Shown here: positions 8,737 to 17,733 of the stretch, in pieces
How positions within the stretch are numbered: the stretch's first letter is position 1
Layout of the letters: each line of letters begins with the position of its first letter
The notes under the pieces: generated by a model
The model's input: the letters and a program-made list of their open reading frames with translations, nothing else
What the model was told of the DNA's origin: nothing
Databases searched by the model: none
Assembly: GCA_035701265.1 (NCBI GenBank)
Contig: DASSNU010000015.1
Location: forward strand, 1-64,000
DNA from: DASSNU01 sp035701265
GTDB taxonomy: Bacteria; Gemmatimonadota; Gemmatimonadetes; Gemmatimonadales; Gemmatimonadaceae
Length of the DNA stretch: 64,000 nucleotides
Direction: 5' to 3'
Translations under genes and position numbers: made by a program

Positions 8737-9414
8737 TCATCGGGCACGTCCGGTGGAGGCGTCCATCCCCAGCAGTCGCGCGGGGTTGCCGGCCACGGTG
8801 GCACCGTCCTCCACGCTCCTCAAGACGATCGTGCCCGCCCCTACCGTCACACCCGCTCCTACCGTCACCCCGGGAATCACCACCGCCCCCGCGCCGATCC
8901 AGCTCTGCTCCCCCACGTGCACGCCCCCGCACAGGACCGCGCCCGGAGAGACGTGCGCGGCGTCGCCCAGCACGCAGTCGTGCTCCACCACCGCGCGCGA
9001 GTTCACGATCACCGCGCACCCCACGCGCGCCGCCGCGTTCACCACCGCGCCGGGAAAGACAACCGTCCCCGCGCCCAGCAGCGCCGACGCGCTCACCACC
9101 GCTGACGGATGCACGAGCGCCGGGAGCAGCTCGGCGGGAACGGCCGCCAGCGCGCCGAACCGTGCGGCGTTGTCCCCTATGCCGAGCGCCACGGCATCGG
9201 CATCGAGCGGCAGGGTGCCGGCGCGGAGCGCGTCGCGGAAGGAATCTTCGAGCAGCTCCACGCGCGCGCCGCCAGGCTCCGCCTCGGTGCCCAGTCTGGC
9301 CGCGTCGCGGTCCATGTAGCCGGCCACCTCGCCGCCGGTGGCGCGCACCAGGTCGGCCACCACCTTGCCGTGGCCCCCCGCACCCCAGATGAGGAACGTC
9401 CTAGAGCGAACCAC
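8737..9414 (-). CDS. PglD/NeuD-type left-handed beta-helix sugar acetyltransferase
   Basis: A 225-residue acetyl-CoA-dependent acyltransferase. The N-terminal nucleotide-sugar domain opens with IWGAGGHGKVVAD, the hallmark G-x-G-G-H-G-K of PglD and NeuD proteins. The second half (about 95-215) is a hexapeptide-repeat beta helix with VVEHDCVLGD, whose His is the likely catalytic base, followed by SPGAVLCGGV and WIGAGAVVIPGV. PglD acetylates the 4-amino group of UDP-4-amino sugars to give UDP-di-N-acetylbacillosamine, which fits the flanking aminotransferase and phosphoglycosyl transferase. The GTG start overlaps the stop of the upstream fusion gene by 14 bases. Confidence 0.92.
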   Translation of the reverse strand: MVRSRTFLIWGAGGHGKVVADLVRATGGEVAGYMDRDAARLGTEAEPGGARVELLEDSFRDALRAGTLPLDADAVALGIGDNAARFGALAAVPAELLPALVHPSAVVSASALLGAGTVVFPGAVVNAAARVGCAVIVNSRAVVEHDCVLGDAAHVSPGAVLCGGVHVGEQSWIGAGAVVIPGVTVGAGVTVGAGTIVLRSVEDGATVAGNPARLLGMDASTGRAR

Positions 9415-11197
9415 GGAATCTCTCCATGGTGGCGTGCCCCTGGTGGCTGATGCCGTGCCGCACGATCACCTGTTTGAGCGTGCGGAGCAAGATGCGGAGG
9501 TCGAGCGCCGTACCGCGGTGGTCCACGTACCACACGTCGAGGGCGAGCTTCTCCTCCCAGGTGAGCGCGTTGCGCCCGTTCACCTGCGCCCATCCGGTGA
9601 CGCCGGGGCGTACGTCGTGCCGCCGCGCCTGCTCCGGCGTGTAGAGCGGGAGGTACTCCATGAGGAGCGGGCGCGGCCCCACCAGGCTCAGGTCCCCCTT
9701 GAGGACGTTCCACATCTCCGGCAGCTCGTCCACGCTCGTGCTGCGGAGCAACCGACCCAGCGGAGTGAGCCGTTCGGCATCGGGCAGCGGGGTGCCGTCT
9801 GGCGCAGTGGCGTTCCGCATCGTGCGGAACTTGTAGAGCACGAAGGGGCGTCCGTGGAGCCCCGGTCGCGTCTGCCGGAAGAGGACGGGCTTGCCGAGTG
9901 CGATGCGCACCGCCAGCGCGGCGAGGAGCATGACCGGGGAGAGGAGCACCAGCGCGGCGAGAGCGGCGGCCAAGTCCATCGCGCGTTTGACGGCCGCGTA
10001 GACACGGCGGCGCGCGGGGCGCGCGAGCAACCGCGCGTATTCGTTGTACAGCGCGTCCCACAGCCGCTCCGGGCGGAAGTCGCGCAGCACGCGCTCGCGG
10101 CCGGCGTGCCCGTGAGCGCGGCGAAGCTCCGCGTCCCCCAGATAGGCGGCGAGCGCGTGAGCCAGCGCCGTCGCATCGCGCGCGGGGACGAGCGTGCCCG
10201 TCACACCATCCACCACCGCGTCCACGCAACCCGGAACGCGCGTGGCCACCACTGGGAGACGCATGGCCGCCGCCTCGAGCGGCACGTTCGGGAACCCCTC
10301 GCGGTAGGTGGGAAGGGTGACCAGATCCATGGCCGCGTAGAGCGGCGGTGTGTCCCAGTCCATGCCGGCCAGGTGCACGCGCGGATCGTTGCGCAGCGCG
10401 TCGAGCGTTTCCGCCGGCACCGGATCCTGCGGCTCCACGGGGCCCACCACCAAGAGGTGCGCATCGGGGAAGTCGTCGCGCAGGCGGTGCCACGCGTCCA
10501 AGAGCTCCACCACTCCCTTGTCGCGCACCACGCGTCCAACAAATCCCACCACCAGCGCATCGACGGGGATCCCCAGCCGAGCGCGAACTTGCGTGCGCGT
10601 GTCCGGCGGCAGGCGGTCCGGGTGAAAGCGACCCTCGGCATCCACGCCGTTCCCGCTCCCTGCGCCCAGCACCACCATCTTCTCCGCCGCGCACACTCGC
10701 TCGGCCAGGGCCACCTGGCGGAGCGAGGCGCTGTTGCAGATGACGCGGTGCGCCATCATGCAGGAGACGCGCTCGGTGGCGCGGAGGAGCGTGCGCCGCC
10801 ACCCGGTAGCGGCGGTGAGCGGGAGGCCGCGCATGTGATAGATGCGAACCGGCACACCGGCAATGGCGGCTGCCGTGGTGCCCAGGAGTCCTCCCTTGGG
10901 AGTGTGCGCGTGCACCACGTGAGGGCGGATGCGCCGGAGCGTGCGCACGAGCGCGGCGAGCGCGGCGAGATCGCGGAGCGGCGTGATGCGGCGCGGCATC
11001 TCCACGGTGTGTACGTCGATGCCGAGCTGCGCGGCAAAGCGCTCGCGGTCGGGGCCGGGAGAGGAGATGGCCGACACCGAGAAGCCGCGCGCGCGCATGA
11101 AGTCCACCTGTCCCACCAGGAAGGTGAGGGACATGGGGATGGTGGTGACGTGCACCAGGCGCGTGGGAGCGGCGGCCGGCGACACGCGCGTGCTCAC
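9401..11197 (-). CDS. GT4 glycosyltransferase fused to a PglC-type phosphoglycosyl transferase
   Basis: A 598-residue two-enzyme protein. Residues about 5-385 are a GT-B family 4 transferase (PHVVHAHTPKGGLLG, VGFVGRVVRDKGV, TYREGFPNVPLEAAAM). Residues about 397-598 are a monotopic phosphoglycosyl transferase: a re-entrant hydrophobic helix, LFRQTRPGLHGRPFVLYKFR, the catalytic Asp-Glu in SVDELPEMWNVLKGDLSLVG, and GVTGWAQVNGRN. The C-terminal part would start glycan synthesis by moving a phosphosugar to undecaprenyl phosphate; the N-terminal part would add the next sugar. In Campylobacter these steps belong to separate proteins, PglC and PglA. The GTG start overlaps the deacetylase stop (GTGA); the frame upstream of it is Arg/Ala-rich shadow. 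Confidence 0.93.
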   Translation of the reverse strand: MSTRVSPAAAPTRLVHVTTIPMSLTFLVGQVDFMRARGFSVSAISSPGPDRERFAAQLGIDVHTVEMPRRITPLRDLAALAALVRTLRRIRPHVVHAHTPKGGLLGTTAAAIAGVPVRIYHMRGLPLTAATGWRRTLLRATERVSCMMAHRVICNSASLRQVALAERVCAAEKMVVLGAGSGNGVDAEGRFHPDRLPPDTRTQVRARLGIPVDALVVGFVGRVVRDKGVVELLDAWHRLRDDFPDAHLLVVGPVEPQDPVPAETLDALRNDPRVHLAGMDWDTPPLYAAMDLVTLPTYREGFPNVPLEAAAMRLPVVATRVPGCVDAVVDGVTGTLVPARDATALAHALAAYLGDAELRRAHGHAGRERVLRDFRPERLWDALYNEYARLLARPARRRVYAAVKRAMDLAAALAALVLLSPVMLLAALAVRIALGKPVLFRQTRPGLHGRPFVLYKFRTMRNATAPDGTPLPDAERLTPLGRLLRSTSVDELPEMWNVLKGDLSLVGPRPLLMEYLPLYTPEQARRHDVRPGVTGWAQVNGRNALTWEEKLALDVWYVDHRGTALDLRILLRTLKQVIVRHGISHQGHATMERFRGSL

Positions 11198-12216
11198 GCG
11201 GTGCTCCCGGCGAGAGAGATCGCCTCGCGCCGCGCCAGGTCCGCCGCGCCGGCCATGGTGAGGGAGAGGAGACCGCGCCGCGCGCGCTCCTCCTCCGCCA
11301 CGCGCAGCACGGCGCGCAGGACGTCGAGGTTTTCCTGCTGGTGCGCGCCGAAGTTGTGCGGATGCCACCAGAGGTGACAGATGCGCCCCGTGCGCGCGGC
11401 CTCGCGAATGCGCCCGACCACGCGCTCGAAGCGCCGCCGCTCGAGAGAACGCGCGCGTGGCGCGTAGGGGCGGAGCAGCGCGGTGGCGCGCACGTCGGCC
11501 AAACCGGAAGGTTGGGGAACCTCGTCCCACCGCTGCAGGTCGCTGCCGGGAGGGCCGGCGTAGCTGTCGAGGAGACGGGCGAGACGCTGCACGCGTCCGT
11601 CGCTTTCGCGTGTATTTCGGAATCGCCACATCCACGAGAGCGGGTTGCCGCGATACACGTCAATGCCGTGGTCCAGCAGGATCACATCGTACGCCGCGTC
11701 GCGTTGGTTGCGCGGAAACACGATGGAGCGCACTGGGGCGCCCCACGCCGCGGCGATCCGGCAGGCAGCGGCAAGATCCGCGCGGAACGCGTCCGCTGTC
11801 TGTCCGGGCTCGCCGCAGTAGTAGTGGGAGAACGTGTGTGTGCCCAGCTCCTGGTATGGCGTCTCGAGGATCCGGCGGACGAGGGACGGCGCGTAGTGGA
11901 GCGGATCGTCGTTCTCATCCGCGCCGAGTGGCTCGGCGTACGGATCCAGGTGCCGGTTGGCGTAGGCCGGGCGTGCGGTGGGGGAGTACGCGTGCAGCTC
12001 GTCACGAGAGCGAGCGAGGAGGAACCCCACCGTGGCCCAGGTGGCGGCGATCTGCGTTTTCTCGAAGAGCTCGAGCAGGCTCGGGATGACCTGCCTGGCG
12101 CCGAGGAGGTTCGCGTGATAGGGAGAGGTAGGGGTGTGCCGGTCGCGCACTCCCCAGTGGAGCTCGAAGTCGAGGGAGAGGACCAGGGCGCCTGGGAGGG
12201 CGAGCTGGCGGTTCAC
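11194..12216 (-). CDS. Polysaccharide deacetylase-family protein
   Basis: A 340-residue NodB-fold protein. It opens with GALVLSLDFELHWGV, where the paired acidic residues of motif 1 appear as DFE. GTHTFSHYYC gives the H-x3-H zinc pair of motif 2, and SIVFPRNQRD replaces the usual R-x-PY motif. ICHLWWHPHNFG near the C-terminus gives the late His motif. This pattern resembles the NodB-fold enzymes found in exopolysaccharide clusters more than chitin deacetylases. It may remove N- or O-acetyl groups from a glycan intermediate. No signal peptide is visible, so it would act in the cytoplasm. It is coupled by GTGA to the membrane protein upstream and to the fusion transferase downstream. Confidence 0.85.
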   Translation of the reverse strand: MNRQLALPGALVLSLDFELHWGVRDRHTPTSPYHANLLGARQVIPSLLELFEKTQIAATWATVGFLLARSRDELHAYSPTARPAYANRHLDPYAEPLGADENDDPLHYAPSLVRRILETPYQELGTHTFSHYYCGEPGQTADAFRADLAAACRIAAAWGAPVRSIVFPRNQRDAAYDVILLDHGIDVYRGNPLSWMWRFRNTRESDGRVQRLARLLDSYAGPPGSDLQRWDEVPQPSGLADVRATALLRPYAPRARSLERRRFERVVGRIREAARTGRICHLWWHPHNFGAHQQENLDVLRAVLRVAEEERARRGLLSLTMAGAADLARREAISLAGSTA

Positions 12217-13478
12217 GTGGAGGCCGGGGCGGGATCAAGGAGCGTAGCGACGTCCCCTTCCTTCGATTCCTGCTGTGCCAACTCCTTCGGCAATTGCGGC
12301 ATTGCTTCGAGTATCGCAAACAAGAAGGGGAAAAGGAATACACGCTGGCGAGCGATGATGCCGAGGTTGGTGATGAGGAAGCCGATGCTCAGCGAGTACG
12401 CAAGTACGAAGGGAATACTCACGCGAAGCAGCCTGTTGGATCTCCACTGCCGTAGAGAAATGGCCAGCCGGCGACGCTGATGGATGACGAGCCCCCAGAA
12501 GAACAGCATTTCCAGGCACGAGAACGCGACCATCGGGTTGTCGACTTCCCAGGGGAACGGTCGGAACAACACGTTGAAGAGAGCTTGTGGCGCGCCCAGA
12601 GGGCTGAGAGGCACTGCGTCTATCGCGCTGCCGCCACCAACCCGGCGAGCTGGCTCTGTCTCGATGTAGCTCTGGACTCCCTCAACATCGAAGCCACCTG
12701 CACCGATGGTGCGAAGGGAGTACCAGATCGCGCCGAGCCCCAAGGCGAGAATGAGCACGCCCTGCACCATCCTTGCGGGCGTCCACTTCCCACCGAACGA
12801 GAGCCAGTGACCGACGATAAAGCACAGAACGAGCACGGCGGCAAACTGCGGGCGGACGGCATACACGAGTACGGTTCCACTGCCGATCGCGAACCAATTG
12901 ATGCGCCCGCGCCGCCCGATGTAACCCAACACGGCCAGCCCGATGCCGAGCATGATAACGGCCTCTTTCCCTACGCTCGACGGCCAGAACCAGAGTGAAG
13001 GAAAGAGCCAGATCCATCGGGCGTACCGTGAAAGCGGCACCGTCGGAAACGCGCGGCGAAAGGCCCGGGCGAAACCGAGCAACCCAACGAAGGCGAATAG
13101 CGAGAAGACGACGAACTCGCCTACGAGCGTAGGGCCGATGACCGCGAGCACCAGTCCGGAGGGCAAGTACATGAACTGTGTGCCCGTCCACGTGCCCTCG
13201 CGCCAGATGAGAGGATCAAGAACCTGAGAGAAATCCCAGTGACGGAATGACCGCGCATACCCGAGACCGACGTCGAAGTAGCCAATAGCGTCACCCACAC
13301 CGTGGTAGTACTGCGTGAGCACCAGATATCTCGTGACGGCCCCCACGACCCGCAGCGCAAGCCCTGCGAGCACGAGTAGCTTGAGCGCTCGCGGAAGCCG
13401 GGACATCAGAATGAGGCCGGCCATCGCAACAAGGAGCGCTGGTACGAGCGCCGCAGCAATCCAATCGGTGGGAGTCAT
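12213..13478 (-). CDS. Polytopic membrane protein, possible glycan polymerase or membrane glycosyltransferase
   Basis: A 421-residue integral membrane protein with about ten hydrophobic segments, from WIAAALVPALLVAMAGLIL near the N-terminus to a last pair around residues 345-395. A polar loop after the second helix contains QYYHGVGDAIGYFDVG, in the position where GT-C enzymes carry acidic catalytic residues. It ends in a short charged tail. In an operon for lipid-linked glycan assembly the missing roles are a Wzy-type polymerase or a GT-C transferase, and this is the only candidate in the first operon. That assignment rests on topology and place, not on a recognised family motif. Its ATG follows the GNAT stop without a gap. 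Base composition is less GC-rich than in genes nearer the operon end. Confidence 0.6.
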   Translation of the reverse strand: MTPTDWIAAALVPALLVAMAGLILMSRLPRALKLLVLAGLALRVVGAVTRYLVLTQYYHGVGDAIGYFDVGLGYARSFRHWDFSQVLDPLIWREGTWTGTQFMYLPSGLVLAVIGPTLVGEFVVFSLFAFVGLLGFARAFRRAFPTVPLSRYARWIWLFPSLWFWPSSVGKEAVIMLGIGLAVLGYIGRRGRINWFAIGSGTVLVYAVRPQFAAVLVLCFIVGHWLSFGGKWTPARMVQGVLILALGLGAIWYSLRTIGAGGFDVEGVQSYIETEPARRVGGGSAIDAVPLSPLGAPQALFNVLFRPFPWEVDNPMVAFSCLEMLFFWGLVIHQRRRLAISLRQWRSNRLLRVSIPFVLAYSLSIGFLITNLGIIARQRVFLFPFLFAILEAMPQLPKELAQQESKEGDVATLLDPAPAST

Positions 13479-14531
13479 TCAGAAGAGCTCGAGATCGCCG
13501 ACGCTCAGGTGCCACGACGAGAGGCGCAGTGGGTCCGGTGCAACGTCATCGCGCAGCGCCCGAACCGTGAGTGTGGGGCCTACCCGGGGAATGGGAAGGA
13601 AACCGACTGGTCTCAGCACATCGCGGTGCGTTGAGCCGGAGGGCGCCATGGCCGCAGCATAGTCCACATCGCGCGTGCTGCACAACTCCCGCACGAGCTG
13701 CTGCGCTACGCGCACGGAGAGCCGGTCAGGCCCTACCACCAGTTCGCAAATCCGGAGCTCGCGCAGCGCCCCGCGTGTAACGATCCGGAAAATCACGGCC
13801 GCTCCTGCATCTCCTTCCAGCCGCCAGGCAGCTCGGTATCCCTCGACGGGGGTTCGGGCGTACCGCCAGGAGAGATACTCGATTGACCGCCGGGTTCGCA
13901 GCCGCACGTCCGGTGTGACGTCGGCGTGCTCCAGCAGTGGGCCGAGACGCGGGTCTGCCACGAGTTCCGCTACAGGACCGCCGACCACCGGGGCGGGCTC
14001 GCCCATCGAGGACTGATGCCTAGCGCGGCTCCGAACGAGTCCGGCGACGAAGCGGAGTGGGCGTAGTGGGCGGACGAGTATCGTCACGCGCCCTACACGC
14101 TCCCACCCCATCTTGAGGTACCCTGGCCGGCTGGAGCTATTGGGCGTGTTGAAGACCATGGCAACGCCTGCGTCGCGCACTCGTTCAACGAGGGCCAGGG
14201 TCAGTCGAGAGAAAATTCCTTTCCCGCGCCAGTCGGGATGCGTCACGGTGTCTACCGCTCGGACGGCCGTCACGTCTCGATTGCCCGTCCTCCAGAGCCA
14301 TCGCATGAACACTCGCAATCCCACGAGGCGGTCCTCGTCCAGCGCGAGCAAACACGGCGACGGGCCGAAGGGATTCTCCTCATGCTTCCAACGCCAGAAG
14401 CGTTCGCCCCACGCCGGATTCGAGGAGCCGAGGGATGTGGCGATGAGATGAAGGATGGCCGGGACATCGTCCGCGGTGGCAGCTCGAACTGCGAGGTCAG
14501 CGCCGCGTGCCACGGCCATTGCCGGCGACAT
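13479..14531 (-). CDS. GNAT-family N-acyltransferase
   Basis: A 350-residue protein with an N-terminal GNAT acetyltransferase domain. LAVRAATADDVPAILHLI is the first strand and helix, and VDTVTHPDWRGKGIFSRL is motif A, with the acyl-CoA pyrophosphate loop WRGKGIF. The second half (about 180-350) looks like a second, divergent GNAT-like fold (EYLSWRYARTPVEGYRAAW, then ELRICELVV). Tandem GNAT proteins of this size occur in O-antigen and capsule clusters, where they acylate amino sugars; the substrate here is unknown. The start overlaps the upstream glycosyltransferase by 35 bases; an ATG four codons inside is an alternative. Confidence 0.82.
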   Translation of the reverse strand: MSPAMAVARGADLAVRAATADDVPAILHLIATSLGSSNPAWGERFWRWKHEENPFGPSPCLLALDEDRLVGLRVFMRWLWRTGNRDVTAVRAVDTVTHPDWRGKGIFSRLTLALVERVRDAGVAMVFNTPNSSSRPGYLKMGWERVGRVTILVRPLRPLRFVAGLVRSRARHQSSMGEPAPVVGGPVAELVADPRLGPLLEHADVTPDVRLRTRRSIEYLSWRYARTPVEGYRAAWRLEGDAGAAVIFRIVTRGALRELRICELVVGPDRLSVRVAQQLVRELCSTRDVDYAAAMAPSGSTHRDVLRPVGFLPIPRVGPTLTVRALRDDVAPDPLRLSSWHLSVGDLELF

Positions 14532-15621
14532 CCAAGTAGACCTCCTCCAACTCGGCCATCATGCGGCGCATACCGAACCGCGCATGCACCAGCATGCGCG
14601 CGGCACGTGCAAGGCGTGCACGCTCGTCCGGAGCGTTGAGGAGCCGGATACAGGCATCCGCCAATGAGCGTGCATCCCGTTGCGAGACGAGTACTCCCGT
14701 CTCACCGTCTCGCACTACCTCTGGCACGCCACCGACGACGGTCGAGACCACCGGACACTCCATGGCCATTGCTTCCAGCAGCGCAACCGGGAGACCCTCA
14801 AAATCGGAGGACATGAGAAGGAGGTCAAAGTTGGCGAGGTAGCTCCTCACGTCTTCCTGCAGGCCGGCGAAGCGCACATACCCGTCCATGCCATACTGCA
14901 CAGCCAGTGTATGTAAGGCGGGAGCGAGCGGGCCGTCGCCCACCAGGACGAAGTGTGCGTTGGGGATATACTCACGGACGATGCGCGCTGCCTCCAGCCA
15001 CCGATCGAGTCGTTTCTGTGCGCGAAAGACCGCGACCGTGCCGATGATCGGTGCATCGGCGGGAATATGGAGCGTCGCTCGCAACCCGCTGGCCTCTACT
15101 GCTCGCCGGGAAAACGTCGTCGTGTCGACACCGTTCAGGATGGTGCGCACCGGTACCGGCCCTTGTACGTGAGCCCGGATGGAAGCCTCGACGTCCGCCG
15201 ACACGGCGATCACCTGCGCCTGCCACCGCCACGTGGCCAGATTGAGCCAGCGGGTGGCTGGGTGGTATCGCTCCATGCGATTGTGTTCGGTGTACACGAC
15301 AGGTACGCCTGCCAGCCGACCGGCGACACGGCCCACCGCGCCTGCTAATGGCAGATGGCAGTGCAGAATGTCCGCATTCCACGCGCGCAACGCCGATGCG
15401 ACGCGCCATGCGGACAGAAGGATCCGCATGTTCGATGGCGCCGCGAAGCACGTGACAGGGGCACCCTGCTCCTCGAGAGCGCTCACCATCGCGGTTTTCC
15501 CCGGGAGGAAGTAGCCGTACGCGAATGTGAAGCGCTCTCGGTCGGAATGCCTCAGCCCCTCCGGAAGCAACATCTCCGCGCCACCACGGCCCAACGATTT
15601 GATCAGATGAAAGACACGCAC
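14497..15621 (-). CDS. GT4 family glycosyltransferase
   Basis: A 374-residue GT-B transferase. RVFHLIKSLGRGGAEMLLPE is the typical nucleotide-loop N-terminus; GTVAVFRAQKRLDRWLEAA opens the donor domain; SSDFEGLPVALLEAMAMECP is the E-x7-E donor-binding motif. It would transfer a hexose or amino sugar to the lipid-linked intermediate at the cytoplasmic face. The GTG start was chosen by homology to the canonical first strand; a GTG five codons upstream is equally possible and neither has a clear Shine-Dalgarno. The further upstream frame overlaps the previous gene and reads as shadow. Confidence 0.9.
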   Translation of the reverse strand: MRVFHLIKSLGRGGAEMLLPEGLRHSDRERFTFAYGYFLPGKTAMVSALEEQGAPVTCFAAPSNMRILLSAWRVASALRAWNADILHCHLPLAGAVGRVAGRLAGVPVVYTEHNRMERYHPATRWLNLATWRWQAQVIAVSADVEASIRAHVQGPVPVRTILNGVDTTTFSRRAVEASGLRATLHIPADAPIIGTVAVFRAQKRLDRWLEAARIVREYIPNAHFVLVGDGPLAPALHTLAVQYGMDGYVRFAGLQEDVRSYLANFDLLLMSSDFEGLPVALLEAMAMECPVVSTVVGGVPEVVRDGETGVLVSQRDARSLADACIRLLNAPDERARLARAARMLVHARFGMRRMMAELEEVYLDVAGNGRGTRR

Positions 15622-15647
15622 GTGACGGGAGTGCACGAGATGCCTAG

Positions 15648-16832
15648 CTATGCGGCGGCAACGGGATTCTCGCCCCGAAACAAACGCCCAATTGCCTCGC
15701 GAAGCCTGCGTTCCGCCGCTGACTGATCGGGGACGAACCGCCGGCACGTTTCCGTCCAAGAGTGGGGCATCCCCGATTCCCGCAGCGCGAACAGTCTTTC
15801 GATGAGGGCCTGTTCCTGGGTGAGCGGCGGGACGGTTCGGATCAGTGCCTCAAAGAACGTTCCTTCCCCGATCTGTTCTGGCACGACGTGAACCGGCAGA
15901 AGCGGCCGACCGGTGGCCGCGAAGCTGGCCGATAGCGACGTATGATCCGTAATCGCGATATTGCAGCGGGCGAAGTGTACGGTCCAATCGTCTTCAGGCG
16001 AGAGCACTCTGACTCGGTCGGCGGCGCCGAAGCTGTGTAACACATCGGTCCAGTTCCGCGTGGCCCGGCGCCCTGCCCAGATGTTCGGATGAGCGCTGAG
16101 AACCACTTCGATACGGCCTTGCTGCGCGAGATCGGCAAGAGCGGGCAGGAGCCAGGTGGCATGCTGCTCTAATAGCCCGAATGGCCCCCACGTGGACATG
16201 ATGGCGACAACCGGATGACACTCAGCAGGAGCGCGTTGAGCATTGGTGACCAACCTGGCCGTGCGCAAGTCGCCCGCTGCCACGATGCGACCCCGATACG
16301 AGGGGATGCGGGCAAGTGCCTCTGCAACGGCCTCGTCGCCGATATCCACCATCAAATCGTACACGGGGCGCCCGTCCGCCCAGAAGATACGCCGCTCGTC
16401 ATAATAGTAGCTCCACCCCCGAACCGGCCTCGAGCGAACAGGGCCATGTGGCACGATGATGCGGCGCGCGTACGGATCGAAGCGAGCTGGAGCGTGATCC
16501 GCGAGCAGGATGTAATCGAAGGCTGCCACGCGCGCGCGCACGTCACTCAGAACTCTGAGTCCAAGAGCTCGGCAGCTCTGTCGAAGCTCGGCCGGCGCCG
16601 TGGCGAAGCCGTCCACGTGTGCGACATCCCGTACGAGCTCCCAGAGGAGCGCGACATAGTCGTACATCAGCCTGTTCTGAGCGACCACCAGCACCCGCGC
16701 CGCCCGCTGTGTAGCGCTTCTTCTCCCCCGCCGCCCGATGAACGCGAGTGTGTTCGCCGCTTCGTACAACCTGCGCTTTAGCAGCAACCGCGCCGGCGCC
16801 ACAGGCTCTAGATGAGTGCCCATCTTCGACAT
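15648..16832 (-). CDS. GT-B-like transferase, distant CDP-glycerol glycerophosphotransferase relative
   Basis: A 394-residue cytoplasmic protein with no signal peptide. Two features recall the TagB/TagF and Kdo-transferase-like GT-B enzymes: IIVPHGPVRSR in the middle (the H-G pair of the acceptor domain) and ITDHTSLSASFAATGRPLLP near the C-terminus, equivalent to the family's ITDYSS block before a conserved proline. VVAIMSTWGPFGLLEQHA opens the donor domain. It could transfer glycerol phosphate or another polyol phosphate, or a sugar, to the glycan; the similarity is too distant to choose. The ATG was preferred because the upstream frame runs into the sulfotransferase gene; a second ATG three codons on is possible. 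Confidence 0.65.
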   Translation of the reverse strand: MSKMGTHLEPVAPARLLLKRRLYEAANTLAFIGRRGRRSATQRAARVLVVAQNRLMYDYVALLWELVRDVAHVDGFATAPAELRQSCRALGLRVLSDVRARVAAFDYILLADHAPARFDPYARRIIVPHGPVRSRPVRGWSYYYDERRIFWADGRPVYDLMVDIGDEAVAEALARIPSYRGRIVAAGDLRTARLVTNAQRAPAECHPVVAIMSTWGPFGLLEQHATWLLPALADLAQQGRIEVVLSAHPNIWAGRRATRNWTDVLHSFGAADRVRVLSPEDDWTVHFARCNIAITDHTSLSASFAATGRPLLPVHVVPEQIGEGTFFEALIRTVPPLTQEQALIERLFALRESGMPHSWTETCRRFVPDQSAAERRLREAIGRLFRGENPVAAA

Positions 16833-16857
16833 CCTGGAGGTGCCCAACGGCCACGGG

Positions 16858-17733
16858 TCACTGTTCGTAGCCCCACGTGCGTGCTTGCTGAGCCACCATC
16901 GTCCAGAGTCGTTGTTGTGTAGCACGCGGCATCTTGTGTCGCCAATCCTCCGCGCGCGCTGAGGTGACGAACCGTGCGGCGATCTCGCCTACGAACGACG
17001 GCCGATCGGACGACGCGAACTCCGCCACCTGCGCACCCACGGAGCGCGGATCCTTCACCACGTCTTCGTATCGCACCGTAAGCGCAGTGTAACCGTTGGC
17101 GATGGCGCCCTCGATGCACTGCATTTCCCGACACCACAATTCCGCTGCCAAGGTTAGATGATCTTCGTCGGAGGCGGCCAAGGCATTCGGTGTTTCACCG
17201 CCGCGGAACCACAGTGGCGTGTGCGGCCACCATTGCACCCGAGTCAAGGAGCGTGCAACCGCAAGTGGGTGCCTGACGACGTGGAGAAAACGGACATCTA
17301 CGTCCGGCAGACTCGCGAGGACGCGGATCCGTCGGCCGTTCCGCGTGTTCTTGTTGAGGAACACGCGATTCCCTCGGGCGAGCTTCCGAATTGCGCGAGA
17401 GACACGCTCCACTTCCGCGCTGGAAATGTCATTCGGAGCCAATTCACCCGTCGTCGCGCCCGCAAACCTCGGTAGCTGCCGATCCCACCATACGTATGCC
17501 TCCGATGGTGATAGCCAGCGGGAGCGCCTCTTCCCGTGCGCCATGCGCGTCGCATGATCATGAACCGCGATGCGGTTGATGAGTCGACTCACACCGACAT
17601 CAGCCTCCACACGACTGATCCAACGGAGATTCGGCGATACGGCGAGCATGTCGTACACCATCGTCGTGCCGGACCGGCCGACTCCGATGACGAAAACTGC
17701 GCGCGCGATTCCTCGGTGTCGCGACACTCTCAA
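16858..17733 (-). CDS. PAPS-dependent sulfotransferase
   Basis: A 291-residue carbohydrate-type sulfotransferase that should move sulfate from PAPS to a hydroxyl or amine of the glycan. VFVIGVGRSGTTMVYDML is the 5'-phosphosulfate loop with the conserved G-R-S-G-T-T. FLHVVRHPLAVARSL holds the 3'-phosphate-binding Arg and Ser. TVRYEDVVKDPRSV is a typical following motif. Length is normal for the family. The TTG start overlaps the upstream glycosyltransferase stop (TTGA); a GTG two codons inside is an alternative. A second sulfotransferase-like gene lies just upstream on the other strand, so the surface glycan may be sulfated. No PAPS synthesis gene is in the window. Confidence 0.88.
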   Translation of the reverse strand: MRVSRHRGIARAVFVIGVGRSGTTMVYDMLAVSPNLRWISRVEADVGVSRLINRIAVHDHATRMAHGKRRSRWLSPSEAYVWWDRQLPRFAGATTGELAPNDISSAEVERVSRAIRKLARGNRVFLNKNTRNGRRIRVLASLPDVDVRFLHVVRHPLAVARSLTRVQWWPHTPLWFRGGETPNALAASDEDHLTLAAELWCREMQCIEGAIANGYTALTVRYEDVVKDPRSVGAQVAEFASSDRPSFVGEIAARFVTSARAEDWRHKMPRATQQRLWTMVAQQARTWGYEQ

